Assembly (NCBI RefSeq): GCF_002803065.1
Contig: NZ_NNBL01000007.1
Coordinates: 62,001 to 126,000, forward strand
DNA length: 64,000 nucleotides
Direction of reading: 5' to 3'
Origin: Streptomyces sp. CB01635
GTDB lineage: Bacteria > Actinomycetota > Actinomycetes > Streptomycetales > Streptomycetaceae
Part shown: positions 17,223 to 25,297 of the stretch, in pieces
Numbering within the stretch: position 1 is the first letter of the stretch
Layout: each line of letters starts with the position of its first letter
Translations under genes and position numbers: made by a program
Notes under the pieces: generated by a model
Seen by the model: the letters and a program-made list of their open reading frames with translations, nothing else
Told to the model about the DNA's origin: nothing
Database searches by the model: none

Positions 17223-17891
17223 GTGAACAAGGCGCAGCTCGTAGAAGCGATTGCCGACAAGGTCGGCGGCCGTCAGCAGGCCGCGGACGCCGTCGACGCG
17301 GTCCTGGACGCCATCGTCCGTGCCGTTGTCAGCGGGGACCGGGTCTCGGTCACCGGCTTCGGCTCGTTCGAGAAGGTCGACCGCCCGGCTCGCTACGCCC
17401 GTAACCCGCAGACGGGTGAGCGCGTACGGGTCAAGAAGACCTCCGTTCCGCGTTTCCGTGCCGGTCAGGGCTTCAAGGACCTCGTCGCGGGCTCGAAGAA
17501 GCTCCCGAAGAACGACGTGGCCGTGAAGAAGGCGCCCAAGGGCAGCCTGACCGGCGGTGCTTCGGCGACGGTCAAGAAGGCCGCGGCCAAGAAGGCCACG
17601 ACCGCCAAGAAGGCGGCGGCGAAGAAGACCACCGCCAAGAAGGCCACGACCGCCAAGAAGGCGGCGGCGAAGAAGACCACGGCGACGGCGAAGAAGGCCA
17701 CCGCAAAGAAGGCCACCGCCACGGCGAAGAAGGCCACCGCCAAGAAGGCCGCCCCGGCGAAGACCGCCGCGAAGAAGGCCACCGCGAAGAAGACGGCGCC
17801 CGCCAAGAAGGCCACGGCCAAGAAGGCGCCCGCCAAGAAGTCCACTGCGCGCAAGACGACCGCCAAGAAGACCACCGCCCGCAAGAAGTAA
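17223..17891 (+). CDS. hupS: HU-family nucleoid protein with lysine-rich tail (HupS)
   Basis: 222 aa, GTG start with GAAGGGGAAG just upstream. Residues 1-92 are a standard HU fold (MNKAQLVEAIADKVGG, TGFGSFEKVDRPARYARNPQ, FRAGQGFKDLV). Residues about 105-222 are a histone-H1-like tail of KKA, TAKKA and AKK repeats encoded by repetitive AAGAAGGCC-type DNA. In S. coelicolor HupS (SCO5556) compacts spore nucleoids and is upregulated in sporulating hyphae. An A/T-rich stretch (TTTGATTTGCGGTATATAT, 17142-17160) upstream is the likely promoter zone. A strong terminator follows. Confidence 0.96.
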   Translation: MNKAQLVEAIADKVGGRQQAADAVDAVLDAIVRAVVSGDRVSVTGFGSFEKVDRPARYARNPQTGERVRVKKTSVPRFRAGQGFKDLVAGSKKLPKNDVAVKKAPKGSLTGGASATVKKAAAKKATTAKKAAAKKTTAKKATTAKKAAAKKTTATAKKATAKKATATAKKATAKKAAPAKTAAKKATAKKTAPAKKATAKKAPAKKSTARKTTAKKTTARKK

Positions 17892-17921
17892 GGGCGACGG
17901 CCTCAAGGGCCCCTCACGCGC

Positions 17922-17953
17922 CGGGCCGGGCTCCCCTCGGGGAGCCCGGCCCG
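17922..17953. terminator. Terminator after hupS
   Basis: Self-complementary arms CGGGCCGGGCTCCCC and GGGGAGCCCGGCCCG. It lies between convergent hupS and the small minus-strand gene at 18004, so it may serve both strands. Confidence 0.85.
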
Positions 17954-18003
17954 CGGTGTTTCGCGAAAACCCGGTTCATGCGCAAGCCCAGTTCAGGAGG
18001 GGC

Positions 18004-18207
18004 TCAGAGTGTCTGCAGCGTCACGAGAGTGATGCGCCGCGCCTCTCCCTCACCCTCGACCTCGATACGGACCCGCTGCCCCGGGCGCAGCAGCCGGAGG
18101 CCGCCCGCGTCGAACGCCGGGGCGTCGAAGGGCACGGGGGTGCCGTCGTCGAGCAGCACGCTGCCGGAGCGGGTGTCGGAGTCGTATGTGTACGCGGTGG
18201 CCTGCAT
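18004..18207 (-). CDS. Small beta-rich protein, function unknown
   Basis: 67 aa, ATG at 18207. The alternating pattern (ATAYTYDSDTRSGSVLLDDG, RVRIEVEGEGEARRITLVTL) suggests a small beta-barrel of OB or cold-shock type; no RNP motif is visible. It lies 13 nt downstream of cofC on the same strand, so it is likely co-transcribed with it. I do not recognise a named family. Confidence 0.75.
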   Translation of the reverse strand: MQATAYTYDSDTRSGSVLLDDGTPVPFDAPAFDAGGLRLLRPGQRVRIEVEGEGEARRITLVTLQTL

Positions 18208-18220
18208 GCAGGCAGCGTAC

Positions 18221-18856
18221 TCAGTCCGGGATCAGCAGCCCGGCGGCCGCCCCCGCCGTGCGCGGGCCGACGCCGAGCGACAGTGCCGCCCGCAGGTCCT
18301 CGCCGGTGTCCACGTCTTGGCGAACGGAGTCGACGCCCGTCAGCGGGAGTTCCATTGCTCCCGACGCGGCATGACGGGCTCGGGACGCGGTGCCGAATGC
18401 GGGGCGCAATTCATTGCCGGGACCCGCACTGAGAAGAGTCGTCCCGATTCCCGCCGTATCGGGGAGAAATGCGCGGGGAAATAGCGCGGCCTCTGCAAGA
18501 ACCCGGGACAATTCCGCCGACCGCAGAGCCGGCAGATCGGCGTTGAGCGCCGCGACGGCCGCATCCGGGCGCCGGGCCCGCGCCGCCGCCGCACCGTGCG
18601 CCAGGGCGGCGTTCAGGCCCGCGCCAGGGGTATCGGGGACGATCAGGGCCCCCAGGGCGGCCAGCTCCCTCCCGGCGAGCTCGTCGTCCGTGACTACCAC
18701 CACATCCCGCACCCCGGCCGAGGCGGTCGCGGCGGCCACGGTGTCCTGCGCGAACGCCAGCGCGAGTCCGGGACGCACCCCGTCCCCCGCCGTGGGCGCC
18801 AGCCTGCTCTTGGCCTGCACCAGGGGTTTCAGCGGGATCACCAGGGTCCACTGCAC
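18221..18856 (-). CDS. cofC: 2-phospho-L-lactate (phosphoenolpyruvate) guanylyltransferase, F420 biosynthesis
   Basis: 211 aa from the GTG at 18856 (VQWTLVIPLKPL), which has GAAGGGACGG upstream; an ATG at 18886 has no ribosome binding site. Nucleotidyltransferase fold: LVIPLKPLVQAKSRL binds the GTP phosphates, VVVTDDELAGRELAALGA and GLNAALAHG follow, and LNADLPAL carries the metal-binding Asp. It makes the activated lactyl/enolpyruvyl-diphospho-5'-guanosine unit for coenzyme F420 (CofC/FbiD). First gene of a two-gene unit, divergent from the acyltransferase. Confidence 0.9.
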   Translation of the reverse strand: MQWTLVIPLKPLVQAKSRLAPTAGDGVRPGLALAFAQDTVAAATASAGVRDVVVVTDDELAGRELAALGALIVPDTPGAGLNAALAHGAAAARARRPDAAVAALNADLPALRSAELSRVLAEAALFPRAFLPDTAGIGTTLLSAGPGNELRPAFGTASRARHAASGAMELPLTGVDSVRQDVDTGEDLRAALSLGVGPRTAGAAAGLLIPD

Positions 18857-19021
18857 GTGAGGTCCGTCCCTTCGGGTCGCGCTCATTGTGGCCCGGCGCG
18901 TGAGGTGGGCATAAACGCGCGGGCGTACGGTGTTCTCGACAGACCGGCGGCCTGGGGCGACACTTGTGCGGCTGACCAGGTCCGAGAGGGCCTTCAAGGG
19001 TCCATAGAGGAAGGTGTCCGA

Positions 19022-19822
19022 GTGTCCCGCCGCAGAATCGGCTTCTGGTACCGCCTGGCGGCGGTCATCGCTAAACCGCCGCTCGTGGTTCTGATCAAGC
19101 GGGACTGGCGCGGAATGGAGAACATTCCGGCCGACGGCGGATTTATCACCGCGGTGAACCACAATTCGCATCTGGACCCGTTCGCGTACGCGCACTTCCA
19201 GTACAACACCGGACGCGTTCCGCGATTCCTGGCCAAGCACGGCCTCTTCAAGAAGGGGTTCATCGGCGCCATCATGCGCGGCACCGGACAGATCCCCGTA
19301 TACCGCGAGACCACGAATGCGCTCAGCGCGTTCCGTGCCGCCATCGACGCCGTCGAGCGCGGGGAGTGCGTCGCCTTCTACCCCGAGGGCACCCTCACCC
19401 GCGATCCGGACCTGTGGCCCATGGCCGCGAAGACGGGCGTCGCGCGCGTGGCACTGCAGACCAAGTGCCCCGTGATTCCCGTCGCCCAGTGGGGCGCCAA
19501 CCTCGTGCTCGCGCCGTACGCGAAGAAGCCCGACCTGCTGCCGCGCAAGACGCACCACGTCCTCGCCGGACCGCCCGTCGACCTGGAGCGCTTCTACGAC
19601 AAGGAGATGACCCCGGAACTCCTCAAGGAGGCCACCGAGGTCATCATGACGGCGATCACCGGGCTGCTCGGTGAACTGCGCGGCGAGCAGCCCCCGCAGC
19701 GGCGTTACGACCCCCGTGAGGCGCGCATCGCGCAGCGCCGCAAGGCCGCCGGGACCAACACCCTTACGGAACAGGCCGGTTCGCCCGCCATCGAGCACGG
19801 AAGTCCTGAGGAGAGCAAGTGA
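19022..19822 (+). CDS. 1-acyl-sn-glycerol-3-phosphate acyltransferase family protein
   Basis: 266 aa from a GTG at 19022 (VSRRRIGFWYRL). PlsC-type acyltransferase: motif I NHNSHLDPF (about residues 44-52), motif III FYPEGTLTR, and IPVAQWGANLVL. It transfers an acyl chain to lysophosphatidic acid at the inner membrane face. The C-terminus is a charged tail. Its stop overlaps the gpsA start (GTGA), so phospholipid acylation and glycerol-3-phosphate synthesis are coupled in one operon. Confidence 0.93.
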   Translation: MSRRRIGFWYRLAAVIAKPPLVVLIKRDWRGMENIPADGGFITAVNHNSHLDPFAYAHFQYNTGRVPRFLAKHGLFKKGFIGAIMRGTGQIPVYRETTNALSAFRAAIDAVERGECVAFYPEGTLTRDPDLWPMAAKTGVARVALQTKCPVIPVAQWGANLVLAPYAKKPDLLPRKTHHVLAGPPVDLERFYDKEMTPELLKEATEVIMTAITGLLGELRGEQPPQRRYDPREARIAQRRKAAGTNTLTEQAGSPAIEHGSPEESK

Positions 19823-20829
19823 CCCCACCCGTCAAGGCGGCCGTCTTCGGAACCGGCTCCTGGGGTACGGCCTTCGCCATGGTGCTCGCCGACGCGGGGT
19901 GCGACGTCACCCTGTGGGCGCGCAGGCCCGGACTGGCCGAAGCGGTCAACTCCACGCGTACGAACCCCGATTACCTCCCCGGCATCGAACTCCCCGGCAA
20001 CATCAGGGCGACCACCGACGCCGCCGCGGCCGCGGACGGCGCCGAGTTCACGGTGCTCGCCGTGCCCTCGCAGACGCTGCGCGCCAACCTCGCCGAGTGG
20101 ACACCGCTGCTCGCGCCCGGCACGGTCCTCGTCTCCCTCATGAAGGGCGTCGAACTCGGCTCCGCCATGCGGATGAGCGAGGTCATCGAGGACGTCACCA
20201 AGGTCGGCGAGGACCGCATCGCCATCGTCACCGGCCCCAACCTCGCCCGCGAGATCGCCGCCCGGATGCCCGCCGCCGCCGTCGTCGCCTGCAGCGACGA
20301 ATCGGTTGCGCAGCGCCTCCAGACCGCCTGCCACACGCCGTACTTCCGGCCGTACACGAACACCGACGTGATCGGCTGCGAGCTCGGCGGTGCGGTGAAG
20401 AACGTCATCGGGCTCGCGGTCGGCATCGCCGACGGCATGGGCCTCGGCGACAACGCGAAGGGCTCGCTCATCACGCGCGGCCTCGCCGAGACCACCCGGC
20501 TCGGCCTCGCCATGGGCGCCGACCCGCTCACCTTCTCCGGGCTCGCGGGCCTCGGCGACCTCGTCGCCACCTGCTCGTCGCCCCTGTCGCGCAACCACAC
20601 CTTCGGTACCAACCTGGGCAAGGGAATGACCCTCCAGGAGACCATCGCGGTCACCAAGCAGACCGCCGAGGGCGTCAAGTCCTGTGAGTCGGTGCTCGAC
20701 CTGGCGCGCCGGCACGGCGTCGACATGCCGATCACCGAAACCGTCGTCGGCATCGTGCACGAGGGGAAGTCCCCGGTCGTCGCCCTGAAGGAGATGATGT
20801 CGCGCAGTGCCAAGCCCGAACGGCGCTGA
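19819..20829 (+). CDS. gpsA: Glycerol-3-phosphate dehydrogenase [NAD(P)+]
   Basis: 336 aa, GTG start overlapping the acyltransferase stop by 4 nt. Rossmann motif VFGTGSWGTAFAMVL at the N-terminus; catalytic Lys within CELGGAVKNVIGLAVGIADG; GLAGLGDLVATC in the C-terminal domain. Reduces dihydroxyacetone phosphate to sn-glycerol-3-phosphate for phospholipid synthesis. ddl follows after 56 nt. Confidence 0.97.
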   Translation: MTPPVKAAVFGTGSWGTAFAMVLADAGCDVTLWARRPGLAEAVNSTRTNPDYLPGIELPGNIRATTDAAAAADGAEFTVLAVPSQTLRANLAEWTPLLAPGTVLVSLMKGVELGSAMRMSEVIEDVTKVGEDRIAIVTGPNLAREIAARMPAAAVVACSDESVAQRLQTACHTPYFRPYTNTDVIGCELGGAVKNVIGLAVGIADGMGLGDNAKGSLITRGLAETTRLGLAMGADPLTFSGLAGLGDLVATCSSPLSRNHTFGTNLGKGMTLQETIAVTKQTAEGVKSCESVLDLARRHGVDMPITETVVGIVHEGKSPVVALKEMMSRSAKPERR

Positions 20830-20885
20830 CGCGGGCGTCGCCGGACGCTGACTCCGCTGCTACCAGCAGGTACGCTCAACGCGAT

Positions 20886-22043
20886 ATGAGCAGCGAGAAC
20901 CTTCCCCAGAGCAGCCGCCCGTCGGGCCAGAAGCCCCGTGTGGCCGTCGTCTTCGGCGGTCGCAGCTCCGAGCACGGCGTTTCCGTCGTCACCGCAGGCG
21001 CCGTACTGCGGGCCATCGACCGCACCAAGTACGACGTGCTGCCGATCGGCATCACGCGAGAGGGGCGTTGGGCGCTGACCGCCGACGATCCCGAGCGGAT
21101 GGCCATCGCCGACCGCAAGGTGCCGGACGTCGCCGAGCTCACCGAGTCCGCCGAGGGCGGCGTCGTGCTGCCGGTCGACCCGTCGAGCCGTGAGGTCGTC
21201 TACACGGAGCCCGGCTCCGTGCCCAAGGCCCTCGGCGACGTCGACGTCGTGTTCCCCGTCCTGCACGGCCCGTACGGCGAGGACGGCACCATCCAGGGCC
21301 TGCTCGACCTGTCCGGGACGCCGTACGTCGGCTGTGGCGTCCTGTCCTCGGCCGTCGGCCAGGACAAGGACTACATGAAGCGCGTGTTCACCTCGTTCGG
21401 GCTGAAGGTCGGCCCCTACCTGGTGATCCGGCCGCGCGAGTGGGAGCAGGACCGCGAAGGCGCGCGGCGCCGCGTCGCGGACTTCGTCGGCGAGCAGGGC
21501 TGGCCGCTGTTCATCAAGCCCGCGCGCGCGGGTTCGTCGATCGGCATCACCAAGGTCGACTCCTTCGAGGGCCTCGACGAGGCGATCGAGGAGGCCCGCA
21601 GCCACGACCCGAAGATCATCGTGGAGGCGGCGCTCGTCGGCCGCGAGATCGAGTGCGGAGTCCTGGAGTTCGAGGACGGGCCGCGCGCGAGCGTGCCGGC
21701 CGAGATCCCGCCGGTCCAGGCCCACGACTTCTACGACTTCGAGGCCAAGTACATCGACTCGGCGTCCGGCATCGTGCCCGCGCCGCTCACCGACGAGCAG
21801 ACGGCCGAGGTGCAGCGGCTCGCGGTCGAGGCGTTCGACGCGGCGTCCTGCGAGGGGCTCGTGCGCGCCGACTTCTTCCTCACCGAGGACGGCGAGTTCG
21901 TGATCAACGAGATCAACACGCTGCCCGGCTTCACCCCGATCTCCATGTACCCGCGCATGTGGCAGGAGAGCGGCGTGAGCTACCCGGAGCTGGTGGACCG
22001 CCTCATCCAGGCGGCGCTGAACCGCTCTACGGGACTGCGCTAG
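20886..22043 (+). CDS. ddlA: D-alanine--D-alanine ligase
   Basis: 385 aa, ATG start. ATP-grasp enzyme making the D-Ala-D-Ala dipeptide of peptidoglycan. N-terminal VFGGRSSEHGVSVVTAG, substrate loop HGPYGEDGTIQGLLDLSGTP, ATP-grasp core FIKPARAGSSIGI and C-terminal VINEINTLPGFTPISMYP. These are Ddl, not van-type D-lactate ligase, features, although discriminating the substrate from sequence alone is uncertain. Third gene after the acyltransferase and gpsA. Confidence 0.95.
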   Translation: MSSENLPQSSRPSGQKPRVAVVFGGRSSEHGVSVVTAGAVLRAIDRTKYDVLPIGITREGRWALTADDPERMAIADRKVPDVAELTESAEGGVVLPVDPSSREVVYTEPGSVPKALGDVDVVFPVLHGPYGEDGTIQGLLDLSGTPYVGCGVLSSAVGQDKDYMKRVFTSFGLKVGPYLVIRPREWEQDREGARRRVADFVGEQGWPLFIKPARAGSSIGITKVDSFEGLDEAIEEARSHDPKIIVEAALVGREIECGVLEFEDGPRASVPAEIPPVQAHDFYDFEAKYIDSASGIVPAPLTDEQTAEVQRLAVEAFDAASCEGLVRADFFLTEDGEFVINEINTLPGFTPISMYPRMWQESGVSYPELVDRLIQAALNRSTGLR

Positions 22044-22064
22044 CCCCGTAGCGAAGCATGCACG

Positions 22065-22556
22065 TCAGTCGGCGATCCCTTCGGGGATCGCCTTCTTGAC
22101 GGGATCGGCGAAGTCGACCAGGGGCGAGGCCCCCTCGGCGGCCAGCTCCTTGGGCAGGGTGACCTCCACGTAGGCGACCCGCAGCGTCGTCGTGAGCACC
22201 TGCGTGCCGTCGTCGCGCTTCTCGTACGCCCAGCCCACGCCGTTCACCTTCACCGGCAGGGCCTGGGGGTCGTCCATCAGCGCGGGCCGTTCGACACCGC
22301 AGCGCAGTATGATCGCCGGATCTCCCCACCCCGCGGTCAGCTCGGACCGCGGAGAGGGGTCGTTCCTTCCGTGCCCGTCCACCGTGTCCGGAAGCCGTTT
22401 GTGCAGGTTGCGGCACAGGTCGGTGACCTTGGCGTCAGGGGTGGGAACCGCCGCGTGCGCCGAGTCGTCTGCTGAGGAGCAGCCCGAGACGGCGAGCAGC
22501 AGGGCCAGGGCGGGGAGCCCGGTGGCAAGACGGGGCCGGTGACGGAAGAAGTTCAC
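22065..22556 (-). CDS. DUF3515 lipoprotein
   Basis: 163 aa, ATG start. Signal peptide with Arg-rich N-region and lipobox LLAVSGC (Cys at about residue 26), so probably a membrane-anchored lipoprotein. The rest matches the actinobacterial DUF3515 family (DLCRNLHKRLPDTVDG, RCGVERP, GVGWAYEKRDDGT). Function unknown. It lies 20 nt after the AsnC-type gene and is convergent with ddlA. Confidence 0.88.
   Translation of the reverse strand: MNFFRHRPRLATGLPALALLLAVSGCSSADDSAHAAVPTPDAKVTDLCRNLHKRLPDTVDGHGRNDPSPRSELTAGWGDPAIILRCGVERPALMDDPQALPVKVNGVGWAYEKRDDGTQVLTTTLRVAYVEVTLPKELAAEGASPLVDFADPVKKAIPEGIAD
22071..22092. terminator. UUCG hairpin between ddlA and DUF3515 gene
   Basis: GGCGATCCC-TTCG-GGGATCGCC, 9-bp stem with a stable TTCG tetraloop. 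It lies at the 3' end of the DUF3515 coding region, 28 nt after the ddlA stop; suited to terminate ddlA. Confidence 0.75.
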
Positions 22557-22576
22557 CGGCCAAGGTTAGACGGGGG

Positions 22577-22810
22577 CTACAAGTGCACGACCGGGCAGGT
22601 CAGGGTGCGGGTGATGCCGTCCACTTGCTGGACCTTGGCGACCACCATGCGGCCCAGCTCATCGACTGTGTCGGCCTGCGCGCGCACGATGACGTCGTAG
22701 GGACCTGTCACGTCCTCGGCCTGGATCACCCCCGGGATCTTGCCGATCAGCTCGGCTACGGTCGACGCCTTGCCGACTTCGGTCTGAATCAGGATGTACG
22801 CCTGTACCAC
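22577..22810 (-). CDS. Lrp/AsnC ligand-binding (RAM) domain protein
   Basis: 77 aa from the GTG at 22810 (VVQAYILIQTEVG), set by GGAGG four bases upstream. It is a stand-alone effector domain of the Lrp/AsnC family with no DNA-binding helix-turn-helix: AYILIQTEVG, IPGVIQAEDVTGPYDVIVRAQ, VQQVDGITRTLTCPV. Such domains bind amino acids and oligomerise. It is the first gene of a two-gene unit with the DUF3515 lipoprotein, and divergent from thiL. Confidence 0.92.
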   Translation of the reverse strand: MVQAYILIQTEVGKASTVAELIGKIPGVIQAEDVTGPYDVIVRAQADTVDELGRMVVAKVQQVDGITRTLTCPVVHL

Positions 22811-23034
22811 GGAACCTCCAGGGCGGCCACGAGGATCATGTGGGGAGAAGGGACGCCACGGTATCGCGTCGCCGCTCGCCGCGGGGAGACCCGCGGTGGC
22901 TGTGGCGTACACACTGCGACTTACGGACGGCGGGCACCGGTCAACGGGACGGTCCCGCCCACGACAATGACCGTACCGATGACAGAGACGGCTCGCGACC
23001 GCAAGCGGACCGGGGCAGAAGGGGCAGTACGCGC

Positions 23035-24000
23035 ATGAAGGGCACCGTCGGCGAGCTGGGCGAGTTCGGGCTCATCCGAGAGCTCACCTCCCGGCTCACC
23101 ACCACCCCGGCCGTACGACTCGGCCCGGGCGACGACGCGGCCGTGGTGGCCGCGCCGGACCGCAGGGTCGTCGTGAGCACGGACATCCTCCTCGAAGGGC
23201 GGCACTTCCGCCGCGACTGGTCCACGGCCTACGACGTCGGGCGCAAGGCCGCCGCGCAGAACCTCGCGGACATCGCCGCCATGGGCGCCGTCCCGACCGC
23301 GCTCCTGCTCGGCCTCGTGGTCCCCGCCGAACTCCCCGCCAGCTGGCCGAACGAGCTGATGGACGGCCTGCGCGACGAGTGCCAGGTCGCGGGCGCCGCC
23401 GTCGTCGGAGGCGATGTCGTTCGCGGTGACACCATCACCGTCGCGATCACCGCGCTCGGCGACATGCGCAACCACGAGCCGGTCACGCGCGCCGGCGCGC
23501 AACCCGGCGACGTCGTCGCGGTGACCGGCTGGCTCGGCTGGTCCGCGGCCGGGCACGCGGTCCTCTCGCGCGGCTTCCGCTCGCCCCGGGCCTTCGTCGA
23601 GGCCCACCGCAGGCCCGAACCGCCGTACCACGCGGGCCCCGCGGCCGCCGGGCTCGGCGCCACCGCCATGTGCGACGTCAGCGACGGCCTCATCGCCGAC
23701 CTGGGGCACATCGCGGAGGCCAGCAAGGTCCGTATCGACATCAAGTCCGGCAAGGTCGACGTGCCTTCGCAGATGAACGACATCGGGCAGGCCGTCGGTG
23801 TCGACCCCATCCAGTGGGTGCTCACCGGGGGAGAGGACCACGCGATCGTGGCCACCTTCCCGCCGGACGTGAAGCTGCCCGCCCGCTGGAAGGTGATCGG
23901 CGAGGTACTCAACCCGTCGGCGCTGCCCCAGGTGACGGTCGACGGCGCGCCCTGGACGAACAAGGGCGGCTGGGACCACTTCGGGGACATCGAGGCCTGA
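23035..24000 (+). CDS. thiL: Thiamine-monophosphate kinase
   Basis: 321 aa from the ATG at 23035 (MKGTVGELGEFGLI); the frame is open from 22840 but GAAGGGGC precedes this ATG and the family begins here. Phosphorylates thiamine phosphate to thiamine diphosphate. Motifs: LGPGDDAAVV, VVSTDILLEGRHF, QNLADIAAMGA, CDVSDGLIADLGHIAE and TGGEDHAIV (ATP/Mg binding). From memory the S. coelicolor neighbour is thiD, which is not present here. Confidence 0.96.
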   Translation: MKGTVGELGEFGLIRELTSRLTTTPAVRLGPGDDAAVVAAPDRRVVVSTDILLEGRHFRRDWSTAYDVGRKAAAQNLADIAAMGAVPTALLLGLVVPAELPASWPNELMDGLRDECQVAGAAVVGGDVVRGDTITVAITALGDMRNHEPVTRAGAQPGDVVAVTGWLGWSAAGHAVLSRGFRSPRAFVEAHRRPEPPYHAGPAAAGLGATAMCDVSDGLIADLGHIAEASKVRIDIKSGKVDVPSQMNDIGQAVGVDPIQWVLTGGEDHAIVATFPPDVKLPARWKVIGEVLNPSALPQVTVDGAPWTNKGGWDHFGDIEA

Positions 24001-24005
24001 CGGGC

Positions 24006-25262
24006 TCACCGGCCGCGCACGACGGCGGCCGGTGCGTCCAGCAGGGCCGGGTAGTCCTTCAGGTCGAGCGCGGTCGCGGCCTTCTCCGTCAGGCGTTTGA
24101 AGAACCCGGCCATCAGGCGGGAGCTGAGCAGCCGGTACATCCGGTCGCGGCTGCGGATCCTCCGCTCGGTGGGTGGTGCGAAGAAGGGGCCCGCGTTTCC
24201 CGAGATCTTCTGGCAGCCCTTCGCGAAGTCCCCGATCTGCGCCTCGTAGGCGGCGAACGCGGTGCGGTGATCGCCGTCGGCCAGGGCCAGTTCACCGGCC
24301 AGGACGTACGCGCCGACGATCGCTACGCCCGTGCCCATGCCGCCCATCGTGGCGCCGTACCCGGCGTCGCCGAGCAGGACCACGCGGCCCTTGGTGAGCC
24401 GGTCGACGTGGATCTGCGCGATGGCGTCGAAGTACAGGTCGTCCGCGTCCTCCAGCGCCTTGAGGACCCGCGGAGCCTCCCAGCCCATCCCCTCGAACCG
24501 CTCCGCGAGGATCCGCTTCTGCTGGTCCACGTCCCTGCGGTCGTGGTCGAGTGGCTCGGAGCGGAACACCAGGAGCGCGCCCGCGCGGTCCGGGTCACCG
24601 TCGTAGTTGCTGACACAGACCGCCCGGCCCGGGTCGCTGTACAGCCGGCCGGTGCGGTCGAGGCCCAGGTGGTTGGGGATGCCGAAGCCGGCCACGTAGT
24701 GGTCGAGGAAGCGCAGGTACCGCGACTCGTCGCCGAACACGAGGCGGCGGGTGGGGGAGTGCAGTCCGTCGGCCGCCACGACGAGGTCGAAGCGGCGGGG
24801 CGCCGCGCGCTCGAAGGTGACGTCGACCCCGTTGTCGTCCTGGGTCAGGGTGGCGATCGAGTCACCGAAGACGTACTCCACAGAGTCCTTGCTGTGCTCG
24901 TGCAAGATGCGGGAGAGGTCGCCGCGGAAGATCTCCACGTCGCCGCTCATCAGTTCCGCCGGCAGATCGAGGCGCGGGGTGCCGTCGGCGTCGACGACCG
25001 TCTGGCGGCCCATGTGGGTCTGGCGCGCGTGGATGTCGTCGTGAATGCCGAGCGCGGTCAGGACCGTGCGGTGCACCCAGCCGCGGAAGTCGACCGCGAA
25101 TCCGCCCTCGCGCAGGGCGGGGGCCTTCTCGACGACGGTGACGCGGGCTCCGTGCAGGGACAGGGCGAGGGCGACGGCGGGACCGGCGACGCTGGCACCG
25201 GAGACCAGGACGTCGAGGTGGGACAGTCGGGTCGATGCGTACGCGGTGTGTGTGGTCTTCAT
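24006..25262 (-). CDS. FAD-dependent monooxygenase
   Basis: 418 aa from the ATG at 25262 (MKTTHTAYAS); the frame extends upstream only into the regulator gene. Class A flavoprotein hydroxylase: dinucleotide fold DVLVSGASVAGPAVALAL (residues about 17-34), DG motif VVAADGLHSPTRRLV, and GD motif VVLLGDAGYGATMGGMG. Related enzymes hydroxylate aromatic polyketides or inactivate antibiotics (TetX/RIF-mono group); the substrate here is unknown. It follows the BTAD regulator after 35 nt and is probably its co-transcribed partner. Convergent with thiL; a 10-bp inverted repeat (24007-24034) overlaps its 3' end. Confidence 0.88.
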   Translation of the reverse strand: MKTTHTAYASTRLSHLDVLVSGASVAGPAVALALSLHGARVTVVEKAPALREGGFAVDFRGWVHRTVLTALGIHDDIHARQTHMGRQTVVDADGTPRLDLPAELMSGDVEIFRGDLSRILHEHSKDSVEYVFGDSIATLTQDDNGVDVTFERAAPRRFDLVVAADGLHSPTRRLVFGDESRYLRFLDHYVAGFGIPNHLGLDRTGRLYSDPGRAVCVSNYDGDPDRAGALLVFRSEPLDHDRRDVDQQKRILAERFEGMGWEAPRVLKALEDADDLYFDAIAQIHVDRLTKGRVVLLGDAGYGATMGGMGTGVAIVGAYVLAGELALADGDHRTAFAAYEAQIGDFAKGCQKISGNAGPFFAPPTERRIRSRDRMYRLLSSRLMAGFFKRLTEKAATALDLKDYPALLDAPAAVVRGR

Positions 25263-25297
25263 GTCCCCGAGCGTCGCGGGCGCCCCTGACCGCCCGC

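Noticed and set aside
17561..17890. Repeats in the hupS tail as a CRISPR or mobile repeat
   Set aside because: They are codon-level repeats coding for KKA/TAKK peptides, with no spacers.
17557..18432. Arg/Pro-rich 291-aa frame over the hupS tail
   Set aside because: Out-of-frame reading of the AAG-rich repeats in hupS.
18857..19828. N-terminal extension of the cofC frame
   Set aside because: The frame runs through the divergent acyltransferase gene; the family start with a ribosome binding site is at 18856.
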